Assembly: GCF_014202975.1 (NCBI RefSeq)
Contig: NZ_JACHHZ010000003.1
Span: 992,001-1,056,000, forward strand
From: Povalibacter uvarum
Lineage (GTDB): Bacteria > Pseudomonadota > Gammaproteobacteria > Steroidobacterales > Steroidobacteraceae
DNA length: 64,000 nucleotides
Direction: 5' to 3'
Position 1 is the stretch's first letter. Every line of letters starts with the position of its first letter. The notes beneath the pieces are model-generated. The model did no database searches. It saw only the letters and a program-made list of their open reading frames with translations, and was not told the DNA's origin. Shown piece after piece: positions 58,346 through 64,000 of the stretch. A program made the translations under genes and the position numbers.

Positions 58346-58930
58346 ATGTCGAAGAAATCGCCGCCGAAGAAGAAGTCTCCCCCGAAGAAATCCCGCACGA
58401 AGTCGCTGCCCGAGATTGCGACATCGCCGCTGGTCGAAGCACGCAACTCGCCCATTCACGGCAAAGGCGTCTACGCGCTGAAGCCGATCAAGAAGGGCAC
58501 GCGGATCATCGAGTATCTCGGTGAGAGGATTTCGCATGCGCAGGCTGATGCACGCTATGAGGTGAAGGGCGATGACGACGGACATACGTTCCTGTTCATC
58601 GCGAGCAGTCGCACGGTCATCGATGCCGGCGTGAAGGGCAACGACGCGCGCTTCATCAATCATCACTGCGATCCCAATTGCGAGACGGAGATCGAGAACA
58701 GTCGCGTGTTCATCAATGCGATCCGCGACATCAAGCCGGGCGAGGAACTCGGCTATGACTACCAGCTCACGTGGGAAAGCACGGATGATCCCGCCGAGCT
58801 TGCTTTGTACGAATGCCGGTGCGGCGCCCGCAGGTGCCGCGGAACGATGCTGGACGTCGAACCGCTCGACAAAAAGAAGAAGGAGAAGGCGGGCAAGTCC
58901 AAGTCGGCAAAGAAGAAGCGCCGGGGCTGA
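58346..58930 (+). CDS. SET-domain protein-lysine methyltransferase
   Basis: A 194-residue SET protein. Residues 1-20 and 176-194 are lysine-rich. The SET core has the SAM/active-site segment RFINHHCDPNC (102-112), GEELGYDY (132-139) and a post-SET zinc knuckle CRCGARRCRG with Cys157, Cys159 and Cys164 that pairs with Cys108/112 context. This is the same layout as histone H3-lysine methyltransferases. Bacterial members may act on ribosomal or H1-like proteins; the target here is unknown. Note the lysine-rich peptide at 24136-24210. Confidence 0.9.
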   Translation: MSKKSPPKKKSPPKKSRTKSLPEIATSPLVEARNSPIHGKGVYALKPIKKGTRIIEYLGERISHAQADARYEVKGDDDGHTFLFIASSRTVIDAGVKGNDARFINHHCDPNCETEIENSRVFINAIRDIKPGEELGYDYQLTWESTDDPAELALYECRCGARRCRGTMLDVEPLDKKKKEKAGKSKSAKKKRRG

Positions 58931-58942
58931 GGCAGGTCACGC

Positions 58943-59440
58943 ATGACTGCGCTCACCATCGTCGTCGCGGCAGCCGAGAACGGCGTGATCGGCCGGGGCA
59001 ATCAGTTGCCCTGGCGATTGCCGGACGACCTGCAGCGGTTCAAGCAGCTCACGCTCGGCAAGCCGATCATCATGGGGCGAAAGACCTACGACTCGATCGG
59101 CAGGCCGCTCCCCGGGCGGACGAACATCGTGATCTCGCGGCAGCCCGGGCTCGTGATCGAAGGTTGTGTCGTGGTGAATTCGCTCAATGCGGCACTTGTC
59201 GCGGCGCGAGGCGCGCCCGAAGCAATGCTGGTTGGCGGTGCACAGCTTTACCGCAGTGCACTCACGATGGTTAAGAAGATCCACCTGACGCGCGTGCATG
59301 CGGACGTCGCTGGCGATACGCTGTTCCCGATCCTCGATCCGCAACACTGGCGTGAGACCATCGTCGGCAAGCATCCTGCCGATGAGCGCCACGCGCATGC
59401 ATTCACTTACGTGACCCTCGACCGAATTCCGTCCCCATGA
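58943..59440 (+). CDS. folA: Dihydrofolate reductase
   Basis: FolA (165 residues) reduces dihydrofolate with NADPH. AAENGVIGRGNQLPWRLPDDLQRFK, IIMGRKTYDSIGRPLPGR and the VGGAQLYRSAL segment are intact. The stop overlaps the start of the YkgJ-like gene (ATGA). Closeness to thyA gives a thymidylate cycle unit. Confidence 0.96.
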   Translation: MTALTIVVAAAENGVIGRGNQLPWRLPDDLQRFKQLTLGKPIIMGRKTYDSIGRPLPGRTNIVISRQPGLVIEGCVVVNSLNAALVAARGAPEAMLVGGAQLYRSALTMVKKIHLTRVHADVAGDTLFPILDPQHWRETIVGKHPADERHAHAFTYVTLDRIPSP

Positions 59441-59817
59441 GCACGACCGGCAAGCTGCGTTTCGACTGTTCCAAGTGCCCAGGCTACTGCTGCAGCCATG
59501 CACGCATTGCGGTGAGCGACTACGACATCGAACGGCTCGCAAGACACTTCGGGTTGTCGAAGGCCGAGGCGAAGCGCCGGTTCACGTATCACTACAAGAC
59601 CAAGGAAGCGGACGAGCAGATCCTGCGTCATCAGCGCGATCATGTTTACAAGACCATCTGCCGCTTCTTCGATACAGACGAGCGCCGCTGCACCGTCTAT
59701 GAAGCCCGGCCGAATGTCTGCCGGAAGTACCCGTACGGCAATCGCTGCGGCTACTACGAATTCCTGAAGTTCGAGCGCGAGCATCAGGCCGACGAGGAGT
59801 TCATTCCGTCGGCCTGA
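59437..59817 (+). CDS. YkgJ-type cysteine cluster protein
   Basis: A 126-residue protein with a cysteine cluster: CSKCPGYCC near residues 10-18, Cys in [22 protein letters not shown] and GNRCGYY. Family members (UPF0153/YkgJ) are thought to bind iron-sulfur or zinc; function unknown. It is translated with folA. Confidence 0.85.
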   Translation: MSTTGKLRFDCSKCPGYCCSHARIAVSDYDIERLARHFGLSKAEAKRRFTYHYKTKEADEQILRHQRDHVYKTICRFFDTDERRCTVYEARPNVCRKYPYGNRCGYYEFLKFEREHQADEEFIPSA

Positions 59818-59822
59818 AGGAA

Positions 59823-60527
59823 GTGAGAGCTTTGCGCCTCAACAAATTCATCAGCGAAACCGGGATGAGTTCCCGCCGCGAGGCGGATGGCTGGATCGAG
59901 TCCGGCCGGGTCAGCGTCAACGGGCAGGTGGCGACGCTCGGCACAAAGGTGGAGGAGGGCGATGTCGTCTGCGTCGACGGGCGTCGGATCGGTGCGGCAA
60001 AGCACCACGTCTACATCGCGTTGAACAAGCCGGTCGGCGTGACCTCGACCACCGAGCGCGACGTCCCGGGCAACATCGTCGATTTCGTCGGTCATCGCGA
60101 ACGCATTTTTCCGATCGGCCGGCTCGACAAGGATTCCGAGGGCCTGATCCTGCTGACGAATCACGGCGACATCGTCAACGGCATCCTGCGGTCGGAAAAC
60201 GATCACGAGAAGGAATACATCGTGACCGTGGATCGGCCCGTGACGCCGATTTTCCTGAACGGCATGGCTTCCGGCGTGCGCATTCTCGGCACGGTCACCA
60301 AGCCCTGCCGGATTCGTCGCACGGGACCAGCGACGTTCCACATCATCCTGACCCAGGGACTCAATCGTCAGATCCGCCGCATGTGCTCGTTCTTCGGCTA
60401 CAAGGTCGTCCGCTTGCAGCGCGTGCGCATCATGAACATCGAACTGGGCGGCCTTCGAACCGGCCAGTGGCGCGAGCTGACAGCGGCGGAAGTCAAGGGA
60501 CTGATAAAGGAAGTGGATAGCGGATAG
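59823..60527 (+). CDS. rluF: 23S rRNA pseudouridine synthase RluF-like
   Basis: A 234-residue S4-domain pseudouridine synthase. The S4 RNA-binding domain is at residues 4-60 ([17 protein letters not shown]...). The active Asp is in [20 protein letters not shown] near 100. The pattern is closest to RluF (position 2604) with [18 protein letters not shown]. The start is GTG 59823 or TTG 59832. The last codons (VDSG, stop) lie inside the GGATAGC heptad array. Confidence 0.88.
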   Translation: MRALRLNKFISETGMSSRREADGWIESGRVSVNGQVATLGTKVEEGDVVCVDGRRIGAAKHHVYIALNKPVGVTSTTERDVPGNIVDFVGHRERIFPIGRLDKDSEGLILLTNHGDIVNGILRSENDHEKEYIVTVDRPVTPIFLNGMASGVRILGTVTKPCRIRRTGPATFHIILTQGLNRQIRRMCSFFGYKVVRLQRVRIMNIELGGLRTGQWRELTAAEVKGLIKEVDSG

Positions 60528-60634
60528 CGGATAGCGGATAGGCCGGAAGGGGAATAGGCCGGAAGGGGAATGGCGCAAGGGCTATCCGCCCTCTGACTAT
60601 CAGCCATCCGCTATCCGCTATCCCCTATCTATCC
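60515..60634. repeat. Heptad tandem repeat in inverted arms with nested 16-bp repeat
   Basis: Four units (GGATAGC x3, GGATAGG) at 60515-60542 contain the rluF stop. Between the arms lie two copies of AGGCCGGAAGGGGAAT (about 60539-60571). The facing arm at 60603-60634 has GCCATCC, GCTATCC, GCTATCC and a degenerate end. The pair can form a stem of about 28 bp. It is the clearest member of the family. Confidence 0.85.
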
Positions 60635-60703
60635 CCTTCGTCTCTGGCGATCTGCTCCCGGGGGCATTACCCTTCGCGCACTGACGGCTGCCTGCGACAT
60701 CGC

Positions 60704-61597
60704 GTGGATTCCGAATACGACCTCAAGACCCGCGTCACCGGGCTCGAATCACTGCAGATTCCGCGTGCGGGCGCGGATTGCCTGGTCGTGATCCATTCGC
60801 CCGTGCAGTCCGAGCTCGGACGCCGCCACGTGCTCGACCGGCCCGTGACGACGATCGGACGGGGCCGCGACAACGATATCGTTCTGCCCAGCGACTGCGT
60901 CTCACGTCGGCATGTCCGGCTCGAGCATCGACCGGAAGGGCTGTTCCTGCTGGACCTCGAGTCGACCAACGGCACGTACGTGAACGATGACACTCGTGCG
61001 CAGGGTGAGCACCGCCTGAAGCGCGGCGATCAGCTGAAGGTCGGCGACACGATCTTCAAGCTCCTCTCGGGATCCGACATCGAGTCCCAGTATCACGAGA
61101 TCATTTTCCGCATGACAGTGACGGACGGGCTGACCAATCTGTCCAACCGGAAGCAGCTCGATACCTTGCTGGCCGACGAGATTCCGCGGGCACGGCGTCA
61201 CGGACGCGATCTGTCGCTGCTGATGCTCGACATCGATCACTTCAAGTCGATCAACGACACGCACGGCCACCTGACGGGTGACTCGGTGTTGCGCGGTCTG
61301 GCCGCGATCCTGCAGAAGCGCCTGCGGCCGAACGACAAGCTCGGTCGTTACGGCGGGGAAGAGTTCTGCGCCATTCTCCCCGAAACGAATCTGGCCAGCG
61401 CCGTTCGTATCGCCGAGGAATTGCGGGCGCTGGTGGCGGCGCACTGTTTCGCCGCGGATGGACGCGAGCTGCGCGTGACCATTTCCATCGGCGCGGCCGA
61501 GCTCGCCGAGGGAGCGCTTTCCGAAATGCTCTACAAGAGCGCCGACGACAAGCTCTACGAAGCGAAGCGAACCGGACGCAACAGGGTTTGTTACTGA
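60704..61597 (+). CDS. Diguanylate cyclase with N-terminal FHA domain
   Basis: A 297-residue FHA-GGDEF protein. The FHA domain is at about residues 30-120 with TIGRGRDNDIVLPSDCVSRRH. The GGDEF domain has MTVTDGLTNLSNRKQLDTLL, DIDHFKSINDTHGH and the active site RYGGEEF; RPND seven residues before it is a product-inhibition I-site. It makes c-di-GMP under control of a phosphopeptide or partner. The start is GTG at 60704; a short AT-poor gap upstream holds the repeat. Confidence 0.9.
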   Translation: MDSEYDLKTRVTGLESLQIPRAGADCLVVIHSPVQSELGRRHVLDRPVTTIGRGRDNDIVLPSDCVSRRHVRLEHRPEGLFLLDLESTNGTYVNDDTRAQGEHRLKRGDQLKVGDTIFKLLSGSDIESQYHEIIFRMTVTDGLTNLSNRKQLDTLLADEIPRARRHGRDLSLLMLDIDHFKSINDTHGHLTGDSVLRGLAAILQKRLRPNDKLGRYGGEEFCAILPETNLASAVRIAEELRALVAAHCFAADGRELRVTISIGAAELAEGALSEMLYKSADDKLYEAKRTGRNRVCY

Positions 61598-61608
61598 GCT
61601 CCCGCCCG

Positions 61609-62385
61609 ATGCGATCGGTTGCTGCATGGGCGATTGTGTGGCTCTTTGCATGCGGCACCGCATTCGCGGCCGATCCTTTGCCGATCGAGTACCCGACAGG
61701 GGATTCCTGTCTGTTCTGTCACCGCAGCGAAGTCGGCAGCACCTGGCTCGACAACGCGCATGCATGGACGATTCGCGCGGCGGGCGAACCTCCTGCGATT
61801 TCCGGCGCGCTGCCGTCCGACGCGACTCACGTCATCGGTCGCGATCATTTCCGTGCTCTCAGGCAGAGTGGTTACGGCAAGTTCGCGATGCCGAATCGCG
61901 CTGGCCAGTGGGAGGAGGGGGCGTTCGGCACGCAATGCGCCGGTTGTCACACGACGGCTGTGAACCCGCGGACACTGGAATTCTCCGCCACCGCGCTCGA
62001 TTGCTATACCTGCCACGGCAACGTTCCAGAGAACCACGCTGAGAAACGAGGCACCGCGCTGCTGTCGCGTGCGCGGGAGAGCAATGCCGCCGAGATCAGC
62101 GCGATCTGCGGCTCCTGCCATCTTCGTGGCGGTAGATCGCAATCCTCAGGCTTGCCGTATCCCAACGGGTTCGTTCCCGGCGCCGACCTCTTCAAGGACT
62201 TCAAGGTCGATCTCAGCCGCGACCTGAAGAATCTGGACGACAACGACCGCCACGTTTACGAAACCACTAGAGCCGTTCTCGAAGGCAAATCAGAAGACAC
62301 CTGCGTGGATTGCCACAGGGTGCACACGACGCCTGAGAAGCACGAAGGGAAGCGCAGGCGGTTCAGTGAGGTGTGTGGGTATTAG
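61609..62385 (+). CDS. Exported pentaheme cytochrome c
   Basis: A 258-residue protein with a signal peptide (1-20, ending TAFA) and five heme-binding CxxCH motifs at about residues 34-38, 110-114, 132-136, 167-171 and 232-236. It resembles cytochrome c554-type multiheme proteins that relay electrons in the periplasm. It ends soon after a lone cysteine (EVCGY, residue 256), where a sixth motif might have been; frame loss is possible. It is convergent with glmS, 11 bases apart. Confidence 0.85.
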   Translation: MRSVAAWAIVWLFACGTAFAADPLPIEYPTGDSCLFCHRSEVGSTWLDNAHAWTIRAAGEPPAISGALPSDATHVIGRDHFRALRQSGYGKFAMPNRAGQWEEGAFGTQCAGCHTTAVNPRTLEFSATALDCYTCHGNVPENHAEKRGTALLSRARESNAAEISAICGSCHLRGGRSQSSGLPYPNGFVPGADLFKDFKVDLSRDLKNLDDNDRHVYETTRAVLEGKSEDTCVDCHRVHTTPEKHEGKRRRFSEVCGY

Positions 62386-62396
62386 CTGCTTCTCCC

Positions 62397-64000
62397 TCAC
62401 TCCACCGTCACCGACTTCGCCAAATTCCGTGGCTGATCGATATTGCGATCGCGGGCGAGTGCCACGTGATACGCGAGCAGCTGCAACGGAATGTTGAGCA
62501 GCAGCGGATCCAGGGCGGGTTCGGACTTCGGGACTTCGATGACGGCGTCCACCGCGACGGGCAGCGGATCGCCTGGTTGGGTCACGACGAACGTGAGGCC
62601 GTTGCGGGCGCGGATCTCCTCGATGGTCGAGACATTCTTCGCGAACAGGTCGTCGCGCGGCATTACGATGACCGTCGGCGTCTGTGGGCTGATCAACGCA
62701 AGCGGGCCGTGTTTCAGCTCGGAAGCTGGGTAAGCTTCGGCATGTAAGTAGCTGATCTCCTTAAGCTTCAAGGCGCCTTCCATCGCGATGGGATAGCCTG
62801 CGGCCCGACCGACGAAATATGCGTTCTCATGCTTCGCGATGGTCTGGGCGAGCGTGGCAATTCGCGCTTCCTGGTGGAGGATGGTTTCGATCTGGCCGGG
62901 CAGAGCTTCGAGAGCGGCGAGGAGTCGTGCGCCCTGGGCGGTCGACAGGTCGTGCAGTCGTCCGAGGTGAATCGCCAGCAGCGCGAATGCAACGACGGTG
63001 CACGTGAACGTCTTGGTTGCGACTACGGCGATCTCCGGGCCGGCGTGAACGTAGATGCCGCGTCCACATTCGCGGGCAATCGTGCTGCCCACTACGTTGA
63101 CGATGCCAAGCACGCGGCCCCCCTTGCGTTTGACTTCCTGCACCGCGGCGAGCGTGTCGAACGTTTCGCCGGACTGACTGACGGCGATGTAGAGCGTGTC
63201 CTGTTCGATCACCGGATTGCGATATCGGAACTCGGATGCAGGTTCCGCGCTGGCCGGCACACGAGCCAGCTGCTCGATCAGATGAGCGCCCAGCGCCCCC
63301 GCAATGAATGCGGAGCCGCAGCCAAGGATTTTCACGCGCTTCACTTCAAGCAGCTCGCGTGCAGCCATTTCCAGGCCGCCAATATGCGTCGTCTGGAACC
63401 GCGACTCGAGGCGGCCGCTCAGAGTGCGGCGAATCGCTTCGGGCTGCTCGGCAATCTCCTTGCGCATGTAGTGCGAGAACTCACCCTTGTCGAACGACTC
63501 GTGAGTCCACGTGAGGGTCAGCGGCGTCTTGGCAGTCGGGCCGCCTTCGAGCGTTGCGGTTTCATAGCCATCGGCGCGCACTACGGCGATTTCGCCGTCG
63601 TCGAGATGAACGACACTTTGCGTATGCCGGACGAGCGCGGCGGGATCGGAGGCGACGAACATTTCGCGATCACCGATGCCGAGTACGACGGGGCTGCCGT
63701 TGCGCGCTACGACGATGGAGTCCGGCCGCAATGCATCCACGACCGCGATGCCGTAGGTGCCAGTCACAAGCCGCAAGACGGCCCGCAGGGCGTCCTCCAG
63801 TTTGTCGCCGGGCATAGCGGCAAGCAGGTGCGCGAGCACTTCGGAGTCGGTCTCCGACTTGAACGCGACACCGGAGGCTTCGAGCTTCGCGCGCAGGGAT
63901 GCCGCGTTCTCGATGATGCCGTTGTGAACGATGGCGAATCGCCCGCTCGCATCGCTGTGCGGATGCGCGTTGCGATCGCTCGGCTCGCCATGCGTCGCCC
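62397..64000 (-). CDS. glmS: Glutamine-fructose-6-phosphate aminotransferase (partial, N-terminus outside window)
   Basis: The 3' part of glmS, about 534 of roughly 610 residues. GlmS makes glucosamine-6-phosphate from fructose-6-phosphate and glutamine, the first step of UDP-GlcNAc synthesis. In the window the glutaminase domain part with GRFAIVHNGIIENAASL is followed by two sugar isomerase domains (RVKILGCGSAFIAG..., VSQSGETFDTLA, GRAAGYPIAMEGALKLKEISY) and the C-terminal LAKSVTVE. The catalytic N-terminal cysteine lies beyond base 64000. Confidence 0.96.
   Translation of the reverse strand, partial: ATHGEPSDRNAHPHSDASGRFAIVHNGIIENAASLRAKLEASGVAFKSETDSEVLAHLLAAMPGDKLEDALRAVLRLVTGTYGIAVVDALRPDSIVVARNGSPVVLGIGDREMFVASDPAALVRHTQSVVHLDDGEIAVVRADGYETATLEGGPTAKTPLTLTWTHESFDKGEFSHYMRKEIAEQPEAIRRTLSGRLESRFQTTHIGGLEMAARELLEVKRVKILGCGSAFIAGALGAHLIEQLARVPASAEPASEFRYRNPVIEQDTLYIAVSQSGETFDTLAAVQEVKRKGGRVLGIVNVVGSTIARECGRGIYVHAGPEIAVVATKTFTCTVVAFALLAIHLGRLHDLSTAQGARLLAALEALPGQIETILHQEARIATLAQTIAKHENAYFVGRAAGYPIAMEGALKLKEISYLHAEAYPASELKHGPLALISPQTPTVIVMPRDDLFAKNVSTIEEIRARNGLTFVVTQPGDPLPVAVDAVIEVPKSEPALDPLLLNIPLQLLAYHVALARDRNIDQPRNLAKSVTVE

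Noticed and set aside
62330-62400. A definite frameshift in the multiheme cytochrome
   Set aside because: The other frames do not continue with a CxxCH motif before glmS, so a natural stop is equally likely.

Overview
The window is ordinary high-GC chromosomal DNA of a gammaproteobacterium. Three things support this: the gene orders maf-rng-yhdP-nitrilase-tldD, ygfB-pepP-ubiH-ubiI and zapA-6S RNA-fthC; a CRP that looks like a true cAMP receptor protein; and a rplM-rpsI operon. Some traits differ from the enteric pattern: a split glycine decarboxylase (gcvPA/gcvPB), Coq7 as ubiquinone hydroxylase, a yeast Nma111-like double protease and a SET-domain methyltransferase. They fit a Nevskiales/Steroidobacter-like lineage better than enterics, but this placement is inference. 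No transposase, phage gene, integron or CRISPR array is visible.

Layout. 0-9 kb (+): Maf nucleotide pyrophosphatase, RNase G, the AsmA-like giant YhdP, a nitrilase-fold amidase, TldD and a small membrane protein. 9-18 kb (mostly -): an ExeA-type ATPase with an FHA domain, purEK with darP, pmbA (+; partner of tldD), a YihY membrane protein, a histidine kinase overlapping purC, then djlA (+). 18-24 kb: rpe, crp, coq7, rplM-rpsI, tRNA-Gln, pyrD and rpiA. 24-26.4 kb (-): a tiny lysine-rich peptide gene with its own promoter, an EVE protein, fthC, 6S RNA, zapA and a zapB-like gene. 26.4-36.4 kb (+): ygfB-pepP-ubiH-ubiI, cfa, an AidB-like acyl-CoA dehydrogenase, and a 7TM inactive transglutaminase with its ATP-grasp ligase partner. 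36.5-38.2 kb (-): phhB and ispG. 38.4-43.6 kb (+): a tandem glycine riboswitch, gcvT-gcvH-gcvPA-gcvPB and dgkA. 43.8-53.2 kb: the double protease, Sua5, a Ycf46-like AAA ATPase (-), an ornithine-decarboxylase-like enzyme with a long leader, and a ComB-like/DMT/HIT/TfoX group. 53-64 kb: a thioredoxin-domain YyaL-like protein (-), rlmI, lgt-thyA-SET-folA-ykgJ-rluF, an FHA-GGDEF cyclase, a pentaheme cytochrome, and the 3' part of glmS (-), which runs off the window.

Pathways meet in several places. One-carbon and folate metabolism is represented by gcv, fthC, thyA, folA, purC/E/K and phhB. Ubiquinone hydroxylation is covered by ubiH, ubiI and coq7. Pentose phosphate steps are rpe and rpiA.

The most unusual signal is not a gene. 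At least eight intergenic gaps carry short tandem repeats with periods of 7, 8, 9 or 12 bp, often as two inverted arms that can fold into long hairpins. In several cases the first repeat units contain the stop codon of the upstream gene. A separate three-hairpin REP-like element occurs twice in opposite orientation, once inside the loop of one of these hairpins.
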